From Pseudonocardia sp. TRM90224 (GTDB lineage Bacteria; Actinomycetota; Actinomycetes; Mycobacteriales; Pseudonocardiaceae): 64,000 bases of DNA. The DNA is taken from contig NZ_JAJGSX010000033.1 in the NCBI RefSeq assembly GCF_021245725.1, positions 1-64,000 on the forward strand. The letters are read 5' to 3'. Position numbers and translations under genes: made by a program. The notes beneath the pieces are model-generated. The model was not told the origin of the DNA. It saw nothing but the letters and a program-made list of their open reading frames with translations, and did no database searches. This document shows positions 25,569 to 32,204 of the stretch, one piece after another (within the stretch, counting starts at the first letter, position 1; each line of letters starts with the position of its first letter).

Positions 25569-26942
25569 TCAGAGCGCGGCGCCGAGCACGAGGATCAGGG
25601 GCAGCGAGACGACCGACGCGAGCGACATCGCGACGGTGTGGGTCTTGAACGTGCCGCGGGTGCTCAGGCCGAGCAGCGACTGGAACATCCAGAAGAAGTT
25701 GCTGCTGACGTGCGGGAGGAAGAGCGCCCCCGAGCCCGCGGCCAGCGCGACCAGCACGATCGGGACGCCGAGGCCGCCCGCGATGGGGGCGAGGATGCCG
25801 GCGGCGGTGATCGCGGCGACGGAGATCGAGCCGAGCGCGACGTGCAGCACCGCCGCGATCAGCCAGACCAGCAGCAACGGCGGCAGGAACGCGGAGGAGA
25901 ACGCCACGGAGAGCACGTCGGCGAGCCCCGATCCTTCGATGACCGCGCCGAGCGAGCCGCTGATGCCGGAGAGGATGAGGATCGGCCCGCACGACGTCAG
26001 CGCCACCCCGATCGCCGCGCGGATCTCGCTGCCGCTGCGGACCCGGCTCGCGAGGACGTACGCCCACCCCGCGCCGATGAAGATCGCGATCACGGGGTCG
26101 GTGAGGAACCCGACCACGGCACCGTCCCAGCCGAGTCCGCCCGCCAGCGCCCCGAGCGCGATCAGCGCGAGCGCGAGGAGCACGGGGGAGATGGCCAGCG
26201 CGAGCGGCAGGTTTGCCGTGCCTTCCCGCAGCTGCGGATCGTCCGGTTCGTCGACGGGCAGCGCCGACTCGGGCAGCGCCGACTCGGGCAGCGCCGACTC
26301 GTCGAGCTCGGGGTCCCAGCGCACCAGCCGGGGCAGCGCGAGCTGGAACAGCACCATGGTGATCACGGCGGTCGGCACCCCGACGAGCAGGCCGAACAGG
26401 AACATCTGACCCAGTGGCACGCCGAGCAGCCCGGCCAGCGCGACGGCAGCCACCCCGGGCGCGACGAAGACCAGCCCCACCTCGATCCCCGCGGTGAGCG
26501 CGCCGCCCATGAGCGCGATCCCGCGCACGCCGAGCCGCGGGCCGAGCCGCCGGGCGAGCGGCGCGGACAGCACCAGCAGCACGTCCGAGTAGATCGACGT
26601 GAACAGCGAGCTCAGCGCCACCGCGATGACGTACGGGACGCTGCGCTCCCCGAAGACGCGCAGCACGGCCTCGACGAGCCGCTGCATGGTGTCGGTGACG
26701 GTCAGCAGCGCCCCGAGCACGACCCCGAACGTGATCAGGACGCCGATGTCGCCCAGCACGTCCGCGAACCCCGCGGTGACGGCCTCGGGGGTGCCGGCGA
26801 AGCCCACATCGGTGGTGACGCCGAGCACCAGCGTGCCGATCATGAGGGCGAAGACGGGTGGCGCCTTCGCCCAGGTGATCAGCACGACGACGCCCGCGAT
26901 CACGACCGCGGTGGTCAGCAGCAACAGCAGTTGGTGGGACAC
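25569..26942 (-). CDS. GntP-family permease (gluconate/hydroxy-acid type)
   Basis: A 457-residue transporter with about twelve membrane segments and GntP features (repeated GxxLG and TSIYSDVLLVLSAPLARRL, and GILAPIAGGLGVP). The GTG start at 26942 has AAGGAG upstream. A cytoplasmic loop carries three perfect ESALP repeats. It is divergent from a lysR gene and close to a tartrate/malate-type dehydrogenase, so a hydroxy-dicarboxylate such as tartrate or malate is a plausible substrate. Confidence 0.85.
   Translation of the reverse strand: MSHQLLLLLTTAVVIAGVVVLITWAKAPPVFALMIGTLVLGVTTDVGFAGTPEAVTAGFADVLGDIGVLITFGVVLGALLTVTDTMQRLVEAVLRVFGERSVPYVIAVALSSLFTSIYSDVLLVLSAPLARRLGPRLGVRGIALMGGALTAGIEVGLVFVAPGVAAVALAGLLGVPLGQMFLFGLLVGVPTAVITMVLFQLALPRLVRWDPELDESALPESALPESALPVDEPDDPQLREGTANLPLALAISPVLLALALIALGALAGGLGWDGAVVGFLTDPVIAIFIGAGWAYVLASRVRSGSEIRAAIGVALTSCGPILILSGISGSLGAVIEGSGLADVLSVAFSSAFLPPLLLVWLIAAVLHVALGSISVAAITAAGILAPIAGGLGVPIVLVALAAGSGALFLPHVSSNFFWMFQSLLGLSTRGTFKTHTVAMSLASVVSLPLILVLGAAL
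26256..26300 (-). repeat. Three perfect 15-base tandem repeats inside the GntP gene
   Basis: GGGCAGCGCCGACTC occurs three times without gap (26256-26270, 26271-26285, 26286-26300). Each unit encodes five residues (ESALP read on the minus strand), so changes in copy number keep the frame. The repeats fall in a hydrophilic loop between membrane segments. Confidence 0.9.
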
Positions 26943-27057
26943 CGTCGTCTCCTTCTGTCATCGGACGGCCTGTCGTCGGACGACCTCTGGCCTCACGAGC
27001 GCGGTCCATTTGCCACCCCGCGCCCGGCCCGTGTCCAAGACCGAAATACGCGGCCCG

Positions 27058-27076
27058 TGATAGGAAGGGCCTATCA
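27058..27076. promoter_or_regulatory. LysR operator TGATAGG-N5-CCTATCA
   Basis: A perfect inverted repeat in the divergent gap between the GntP permease and lysR. It has the T-N11-A geometry. The core GATAG-N7-CTATC is repeated downstream of lysR at 27992-28008, which supports a real binding site. Confidence 0.75.
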
Positions 27077-27111
27077 GTACTGCTCCGAACTGCTCCGACG
27101 CCGGAGGTGGC

Positions 27112-27993
27112 ATGGACATCAGGCAGATGCAGTACTTCCTCGCGGTGATCGACGCGGGCAGCGTCCACCGCGCGGCTGCGCAGCTGTTCGTCGCGCAGCC
27201 GTCGGTCTCCCAGTCGCTGCGCAGGCTGGAGCGCGAGCTGGGCTGCGAGCTCTTCCACCGGGTCGGGCGCAAGCTCGTGCTCAGCGCCGCCGGCCGCGCC
27301 CTGGTCGAGCCCGCCCGCGAGCTGGTGCGGTCGCTGGAGGTCGCCCGCGCGACCGTCGAGGCCGTCGACGGGCTGCGCGGCGGTCGCCTGCACGTCGCGT
27401 CGATGCCGTCGCAGGCCGTCAGCCCGCTGTCCGGGCTGATCAGCCGGTTCCTGGAGCGCTACCCCGATGTCGAGGTCCGGGTGAGCACGGCTCCCCGGCC
27501 CGACGACGTGTGCGACGCGCTGCGGGCCGGCACGGCCGAGCTGGGGCTCGTCGCGGTGCCGAACGGGCCGCTGCGCGAGCCCGGGTTCCGGGTGGAGCCG
27601 GTGGAAACGCAGTCGTTCGTCGTCGTCGCTCGCAGCGCCGCGGATCTCCCGCAAGGGGACGGACCGGTCCGGCCGGAAGACCTCGCGGGTCTGCGGCTCG
27701 TCGTCGGCCAGCGCGGCACCGGCATGCGGCGGGTCGCCGACGCGGTGCTCGCGACGAACGGGACGAGCCGCATCGCCGTCGAGATCGAGCACCGCGAGGC
27801 GTTGTTGCCGCTGGTGCTCGCGGGGGCGGGGGTCGCGGTCGTCGCCGACTCCTGGGCCCCGCTGGCCCGCTCGGCCGGCCTGGTCGTGCGCCCGCTGGCG
27901 ACGGAGGAGGTGCTGCACGTGTCGCTCGTCGGCCCGGCATCACGGGCGAGCCCCGCGGCCGAAGCGTTCCTCCGGGTGGCGGGCGAGCGCTGA
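27112..27993 (+). CDS. LysR-family regulator of the GntP/dehydrogenase locus
   Basis: A 293-residue LysR protein: HTH MDIRQMQYFLAVIDAGSVHRAAAQLFVAQPSVSQSLRRLERELG and a C-terminal ligand domain. It sits between a divergent GntP permease and a co-directional dehydrogenase, with the same inverted repeat in both flanking promoters. It is probably an activator responding to the imported hydroxy acid. Confidence 0.9.
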   Translation: MDIRQMQYFLAVIDAGSVHRAAAQLFVAQPSVSQSLRRLERELGCELFHRVGRKLVLSAAGRALVEPARELVRSLEVARATVEAVDGLRGGRLHVASMPSQAVSPLSGLISRFLERYPDVEVRVSTAPRPDDVCDALRAGTAELGLVAVPNGPLREPGFRVEPVETQSFVVVARSAADLPQGDGPVRPEDLAGLRLVVGQRGTGMRRVADAVLATNGTSRIAVEIEHREALLPLVLAGAGVAVVADSWAPLARSAGLVVRPLATEEVLHVSLVGPASRASPAAEAFLRVAGER

Positions 27994-28008
27994 TAGCTTC
28001 TTCCTATC
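27992..28008. promoter_or_regulatory. Second LysR operator GATAG-N7-CTATC upstream of the dehydrogenase
   Basis: Same arms and spacing as the site at 27058-27076, about 58 bases before the dehydrogenase ATG and overlapping the last codon and stop of lysR. This links the dehydrogenase to the same regulator. Confidence 0.65.
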
Positions 28009-28065
28009 GCCCGGTCGACGAGCCTGTCTTGGACAGGTGGCGATGGGCCGTCTTGACTGGCGGGC

Positions 28066-29127
28066 ATGACCACGACCCACCGCATTGCCCTCATCCCCGG
28101 CGACGGCATCGGCACCGAGGTCCTGCCCGCCGCCTGCGCGGTGCTGGACGTCGTCGGTGCTCGGCACGACATCGTGTTCACCTACGACGAGCTCGACTGG
28201 TCGTGCGAGCGGTACGTCGCGGAGGGCGCGATGATGCCGGCCGACGGGCTCGACCGGATCCGCCACCACGACGCGATCCTGCTCGGCGCGGTGGGCTGGA
28301 CGGGCGTGCCCGACCACGTGTCGCTGTGGGGGTTGCTGATCCCGATCCGGCGCCAGTTCCGCCAGTACGTCAACCTCCGCCCGATCCGGATCCTCGACGG
28401 CGTTCCCGGCCCGCTCGCCGGGGCGCCCGAGGTGGACCTGGTGGTGGTCAGGGAGAACGTCGAGGGCGAGTACTCCGAGATCGGCGGCCGGCTCAACCGG
28501 GGGTTCCCGGACGAGATGGCCGTGCAGGAGTCGGTGTTCACCCGCGCGGGCGTCGACCGGGTCCTCGACTACGCGTTCACGCTCGCCGGGGAGCGGCGCG
28601 GCGAGCTGGTCTCGGCGACGAAGTCGAACGGGATCATCCACACGATGCCGTTCTGGGACGAACGGGTGGCCGCGCGCGCCGCACACCACCCGGCCGTCGC
28701 CTGGCGCCAGGAGCACATCGACGCGCTGGCGGCCAAGCTCGTGCTCGACCCCGGCCGGTTCGACGTCATCGTCGCGTCCAACCTGTTCGGCGACATCCTC
28801 AGCGACCTCGCGGCGGCCGTCGCGGGCTCGATCGGGGTCGCGCCCGCGGCGAACCTCAACCCCGAACGCGAGTTCCCTTCGATGTTCGAGCCGGTGCACG
28901 GCTCCGCCCCGGACATCGCGGGCAAGGGCATCGCCAACCCCGTCGGCATGCTCTGGTCGGCGGCGATGATGCTCGAGCACCTCGGCCACGCCGAGGCTGC
29001 GGCCGAGGTCGTCGACGCTTTCTCGCAGGTGCTGGCCGGCACGCCCGTGCGCACCCGGGACCTCGGCGGCAGCGCGACGACGAAGGAGTTCACCGACGAG
29101 GTGATCGGGCGCGTCACCCGGCGATGA
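28066..29127 (+). CDS. Tartrate/D-malate-type decarboxylating dehydrogenase (isopropylmalate dehydrogenase family)
   Basis: A 353-residue NAD-dependent beta-decarboxylating dehydrogenase. It shows IALIPGDGIGTEV at the N-terminus, LLGAVGWTGVPDHVSLWGLLIPIRRQFRQYVNLRP (the tartrate-dehydrogenase version of the substrate loop; quoted in part), VVVRENVEGEYSEIGG, the metal-binding Asp in NLFGDILSDLAA, and EPVHGSAPDIAGKG. The length equals TtuC/DmlA enzymes. It likely oxidises tartrate, D-malate or a related acid brought in by the GntP permease. Ordinary leucine-pathway LeuB is less likely from the loop sequence and context. Confidence 0.87.
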   Translation: MTTTHRIALIPGDGIGTEVLPAACAVLDVVGARHDIVFTYDELDWSCERYVAEGAMMPADGLDRIRHHDAILLGAVGWTGVPDHVSLWGLLIPIRRQFRQYVNLRPIRILDGVPGPLAGAPEVDLVVVRENVEGEYSEIGGRLNRGFPDEMAVQESVFTRAGVDRVLDYAFTLAGERRGELVSATKSNGIIHTMPFWDERVAARAAHHPAVAWRQEHIDALAAKLVLDPGRFDVIVASNLFGDILSDLAAAVAGSIGVAPAANLNPEREFPSMFEPVHGSAPDIAGKGIANPVGMLWSAAMMLEHLGHAEAAAEVVDAFSQVLAGTPVRTRDLGGSATTKEFTDEVIGRVTRR

Positions 29128-29743
29128 CGTGGGTCTCCCGGTGCCGGCTCGCCGTGAACGCGCGGGGCCGCGGTGGCAGGCGCAGCGCCCGCCACCAGGG
29201 GAACGGCGTGCCGCCCGCGGCTCGCCTGCGGACGAACCCGCGCTCGGCCGAGCCGTCGGTCGCGGCGTACTCGCGCGCGTCGACTCTGTAGAGCTCGGCG
29301 ACGGCGGCCGCCGCGGCGGGGCCGCGCACGTCGCGGGTGCGCGGGTCGACGCCGTCCCAGTGCTCGTCGATCTCCCGCTCGACCGCGCTGGTGTCGGAGT
29401 GGTCGACCCCGAGCAACGTCGTGCGCTGCACGGTGCGGCTGCCGCCCGCGGTCGCGGCCAGCACCGTCCACCGGACGCCGATCTCGGCCCAGTCCGTTGC
29501 GATCGCCACGTGGCCGTGCCCGAACTCCGCGAGCAGGATCGCCAGCGGCACCGCGGTGCCGGCCAGGGTGTCCCCGCCGACGACGAGCCGAGCCGATCCG
29601 CCCGGTCCGGTTGTGGTGTAGGCGTCGATCGTGGCGGCGTCCAGCACCATGTCGGCCTTCGCCGACCGGAACGCCGCGTAGACGACACGCAGGTCGGTGC
29701 CGGCGGGCGCATCGAGGCAGAAGGCCTCACGCAGGGTGCTCAT
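29114..29743 (-). CDS. Conserved hypothetical protein
   Basis: A 209-residue soluble protein with no motif I recognise. Its ATG at 29743 has GGAGGAGG upstream, a strong ribosome site. Composition is like its neighbours, and its 3' end overlaps the dehydrogenase tail-to-tail by 14 bases. A WWRALRLPPRPRAF stretch near the C-terminus is notable but not diagnostic. Confidence 0.65.
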   Translation of the reverse strand: MSTLREAFCLDAPAGTDLRVVYAAFRSAKADMVLDAATIDAYTTTGPGGSARLVVGGDTLAGTAVPLAILLAEFGHGHVAIATDWAEIGVRWTVLAATAGGSRTVQRTTLLGVDHSDTSAVEREIDEHWDGVDPRTRDVRGPAAAAAVAELYRVDAREYAATDGSAERGFVRRRAAGGTPFPWWRALRLPPRPRAFTASRHRETHVIAG

Positions 29744-30024
29744 CGTCCTCCTCCAGCCGATGTGTGGGTGTCGACTGGAGAAAGCGTGCATAGGGTGTCA
29801 CCGCGAGGGCTAGCCGCCATGCGTCAGGATCGTTGTCGCTTCATGTACCCCGCCACGGTCGCAGCTCGCCCCGGCCACGGGCCTGCGCGCGGCTCGCGTG
29901 GGTCGATCCGACGCCGTGGGCCGGTCGTCGTCGTGTCGCGGAACGGATAGCGCCGGAAGGCGACGTCTCCGCGGCCGCGACCGATCTTGACACCGCCCCC
30001 TCGCCGGACCACGCTACACGGAGT
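29744..30024. other. Intergenic stretch without a recognisable gene
   Basis: The frames here are short and lack ribosome sites (for example a minus-strand 62-codon frame rich in Arg). I see no tRNA-like cloverleaf. It probably contains the promoters of the flanking genes. Confidence 0.5.
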
Positions 30025-30045
30025 GATCAGACGCCTTGTCTGATC
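30025..30045. promoter_or_regulatory. Inverted repeat GATCAGAC-N5-GTCTGATC before the cysteine-rich peptide gene
   Basis: Perfect 8-base arms (30025-30032, 30038-30045) end 14 bases before the GTG start and are followed by GTTAGGGGGTTTTT. It could be an operator, or a leader hairpin that affects ribosome access. The run of T also resembles a terminator, but the gene starts inside it. Confidence 0.55.
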
Positions 30046-30059
30046 GTTAGGGGGTTTTT

Positions 30060-30251
30060 GTGTTCGGATTCATGGAAAAGGTCGCCGACGGCATTCTCGG
30101 CCGGATGGTGCCGCGTGCGGCCGCCGATGCTCGAGTGCTGCGCGACGAGATCTACTGCTACTGCAAGCGGAATCCCGCGGACAACACGCCGGTCGAATGG
30201 CGCCGGCCGTGCCCGGCGTGTTCCTGCCACCCGACGTCGAGGATGTGTTAG
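30060..30251 (+). CDS. Small cysteine-rich peptide, possible modified-peptide precursor
   Basis: A 63-residue peptide starting at GTG 30060 with AGGGGG five bases upstream. The first 30 residues form a leader-like amphipathic helix (FMEKVADGILGRMVPRAAADA). The last 31 hold all six cysteines (33, 35, 51, 54, 56, 63). I recall similar MVP-A-x-A leaders in small actinomycete peptides, but I cannot name a family. No lanthipeptide or other maturation enzyme is adjacent. It is flanked by hairpins on both sides, so it is a single-gene unit. A small zinc-binding protein is the alternative. Confidence 0.6.
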   Translation: MFGFMEKVADGILGRMVPRAAADARVLRDEIYCYCKRNPADNTPVEWRRPCPACSCHPTSRMC

Positions 30252-30254
30252 GAG

Positions 30255-30313
30255 GAGGGCAGGAAAGCCACTTTCCTGCCCTGTGAGGGCCGGAAAGTGG
30301 CTTTCCTGCCCTC
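30255..30313. repeat. Long intergenic hairpin, family B copy 1
   Basis: 27-base arms (30255-30281 and 30287-30313) pair with one mismatch around a five-base loop. The core is GAGGGCAGGAAAGCCACTTT. It begins three bases after the peptide stop and lies before a convergent gene, so it fits a bidirectional terminator. A second copy is at 47.2 kb. Confidence 0.88.
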
Positions 30314-30332
30314 GCGTGCGGAAGGTACGGAC

Positions 30333-30872
30333 CTAATCCGGGTGGATCATGACCAGCACGGCGCGCCCGCCGTCCGGCCCGCCCTCATAGAAGTGCGGGA
30401 CGGCCGCGTCGAAGCGCATCGAATCGCCCGCGGCCAGTTCGACGGCGGTATCGGCCGGCCCGGTCGTGACGGAGCCGTCGACGACGACGATGCACTCCTG
30501 CGTCCGGTCGAGGTGGGCGGCCGACCGCTGCTGCGTGTGGTCGACGCTCATGTCGTAGACCTCGATCGTCCCCGCGACCCGGATGCGGTGCAGCAGGCGC
30601 GCGTGGACGGCGTCGCCGTCGACCCGCGGCCCGTCGGCGGCCCGCACGACCTCGACGGTCGGCCCGACCGGTTCGAGCAACGCCCCCAGTGGTACTCGCA
30701 AGGCCGTGGCCAGCGCGTAGAGCGTGCTCAGCGTCGGGTTGCCGGTGCCGAGCTCGATGCCGTGCAGGGTCGTCTTGCTGATCCCGCCGGCCTCGGCGAG
30801 GTCGGCGAGCGATCGGCCGGCGGCGGTCCGGAGCCGGTTGACGTTGCGGCCGACCAGTTGCGCATGCCCCAT
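30333..30872 (-). CDS. XRE-family regulator with C-terminal cupin domain
   Basis: A 179-residue protein: an N-terminal lambda-repressor-like HTH (VGRNVNRLRTAAGRSLADLAEAGGISKTTLHGIELGTGNPTLSTL) and a C-terminal cupin barrel (QECIVVVDGSV..., MRFDAAVPHFYEGG). Such proteins usually sense a small metabolite in the cupin and control an adjacent amino-acid gene. I chose ATG 30872; ATG 30884 is also possible, as neither has a ribosome site. It is divergent from an aminotransferase with a clear operator between. Confidence 0.87.
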   Translation of the reverse strand: MGHAQLVGRNVNRLRTAAGRSLADLAEAGGISKTTLHGIELGTGNPTLSTLYALATALRVPLGALLEPVGPTVEVVRAADGPRVDGDAVHARLLHRIRVAGTIEVYDMSVDHTQQRSAAHLDRTQECIVVVDGSVTTGPADTAVELAAGDSMRFDAAVPHFYEGGPDGGRAVLVMIHPD

Positions 30873-30908
30873 GCGTACCAGCATAGTGAGATTGCGTACC
30901 ACTATGCT
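30873..30908. promoter_or_regulatory. Operator for the XRE-cupin regulator: AGCATAGTG-N11-CACTATGCT
   Basis: Perfect 9-base arms occupy 30880-30888 and 30900-30908. In addition GCGTACCA occurs twice as a direct repeat (30873-30880, 30894-30901), 21 bases or two helical turns apart. The site overlaps the start regions of both divergent genes. Confidence 0.75.
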
Positions 30909-30924
30909 GAAGGAGCTCGGAACT

Positions 30925-32085
30925 GTGACCGTCACACGCTTGCGCGGCATCCCCGGCATCGGCGTCGACGTCGTCGGTGACGCCGCCGACGCGGCGGGCG
31001 ATCCCGAGACGCTCCGGATGGAGAACCTCGACACCGACCTGCGCCCGCCGCAGGTCGCGCTCGACATGACCCGCGCCCAGATCGACGAGGACGCCGCCAA
31101 CAGCTACCTGCCGTTCCAGGGCAGCCGCGCCCTGCGGGCGGCCGCCGCGGCGCACGTCGGCCGGATCGCGGGCCGGTCGTACGACCCCGACACCGAGTGC
31201 GTCAGCGTCGCCGGCGGGCTCAACGGCGTGCTCAACACGCTCCTCGCGACTGTCGAACCGGGCCAGGAGGTGGTGCTGTGCGACCCGATCTACGCCGGGC
31301 TGGTCAACCGTGTGCTGCTGGCCGGTGGGGTCCCGCGCCACGTCCCGTGCGCGGCCACGCCGGCCGGCTGGGCCGTCGATCCGGATCTGCTCGCCGCCGC
31401 GGTCGGCCCGAACACCGCGGCGGTGCTGATGATGAGCCCGGTCATGCCGAGCGGTCTCGTGCTCGGCGCCGAGCACTGGACGGCGCTGGCCGGGGCGCTC
31501 GAACGGCACGACGCCTGGCTCCTCTACGACGCCGCGATGGAACGGATCCGCTTCGACGGCGTGGCACCCGACCACCCTGCTGCTCACGCCGGCCTCGCCG
31601 ATCGGACCATCACCATCGGCTCCGCGTCGAAGGAGCTGCGCATGATCGGCTGGCGGGTCGGCTGGGTGGTCGGGCCGGCGCCGATCCTGGCCGACGTCCG
31701 GCTCGTCGGCCTCACGAACGTCGTCTGCCAGGTCGGGATCGCGCAGGCCGCGGTCGCCGCCGCGCTCGACGCCCCGGATGCGGCCGACGACGTCGCCCGC
31801 GCCATCGCGGTCTGGCAGCAGCGGCGCGACCGCGTGCTGGACCAGCTGCGCGGCTACCCGGTGATCCGCCCGGACGGCGGCTGGTCGGTGCTGGTCGACA
31901 CCCGCCCGCTCGGCCTCCCGCCGGCCGCGGCGTGCGCGCGGCTGCTCGACCGCGGCAAGGTCGCGGCGACGCCGATGTCGGGCTGGGGCCCGAGCGGTGA
32001 TCACCATTTCCGCCTCGTCTACGCGAACGAGCCGGTGGAACGGCTCGACGGGCTCGGCGACCGGTTCCGCGCAGCGTTCGGCTGA
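30925..32085 (+). CDS. PLP-dependent aminotransferase class I/II
   Basis: A 386-residue fold-type I aminotransferase: substrate-side loop PFQGSRALRAAAAAH, phosphate loop VAGGLNGVLNTLL, the Tyr of DPIYAGLVNRV, and the cofactor Lys in GSASKELRMIGWRVGW. Start GTG 30925 has AAGGAG nine bases upstream; the in-frame ATG at 30904 lies inside the operator and lacks a site. Controlled with the XRE-cupin gene. The amino donor and acceptor are not evident; pyridoxal-dependent amino-acid catabolism is likely. Confidence 0.88.
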   Translation: MTVTRLRGIPGIGVDVVGDAADAAGDPETLRMENLDTDLRPPQVALDMTRAQIDEDAANSYLPFQGSRALRAAAAAHVGRIAGRSYDPDTECVSVAGGLNGVLNTLLATVEPGQEVVLCDPIYAGLVNRVLLAGGVPRHVPCAATPAGWAVDPDLLAAAVGPNTAAVLMMSPVMPSGLVLGAEHWTALAGALERHDAWLLYDAAMERIRFDGVAPDHPAAHAGLADRTITIGSASKELRMIGWRVGWVVGPAPILADVRLVGLTNVVCQVGIAQAAVAAALDAPDAADDVARAIAVWQQRRDRVLDQLRGYPVIRPDGGWSVLVDTRPLGLPPAAACARLLDRGKVAATPMSGWGPSGDHHFRLVYANEPVERLDGLGDRFRAAFG

Positions 32086-32121
32086 TCGGCCGCACTCCAG
32101 CCGGCAAAGGGTTGTCCTTTC

Positions 32122-32143
32122 GTTCACCGGCGCGTCAACGAGC
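32122..32143 (+). promoter_or_regulatory. PHO-box-like direct repeat upstream of the PhoX gene
   Basis: GTTCACCGGCG (32122-32132) matches the actinomycete PhoP half-site consensus GTTCACC plus four bases. CGTCAACGAGC (32133-32143) follows at the exact 11-base period as a weaker half. It lies 62 bases before the ATG. PhoR-PhoP phosphate-starvation control is inferred. Confidence 0.6.
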
Positions 32144-32204
32144 GGCTCCCGCTCGCCCATAGCGTTCTGGCGACTCTCGAACTGATCGCCACCACGGAGC
32201 CACG

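Noticed and set aside
25305..29291. A very long plus-strand open frame of 1328 codons
   Set aside because: It crosses several well-supported genes on both strands, its product is Arg/Gly/His-rich low-complexity sequence, and it has no ribosome site. It is a by-product of high GC.
29824..30012. Minus-strand 62-codon ORF in the gap before the cysteine-rich peptide
   Set aside because: Very Arg/Gly-rich, no ribosome site, and it would overlap the promoter region of the neighbouring gene.
29744..30059. tRNA or other structured RNA gene
   Set aside because: I could not form a cloverleaf or a known RNA fold from the sequence; only the inverted repeat at 30025-30045 is clear.
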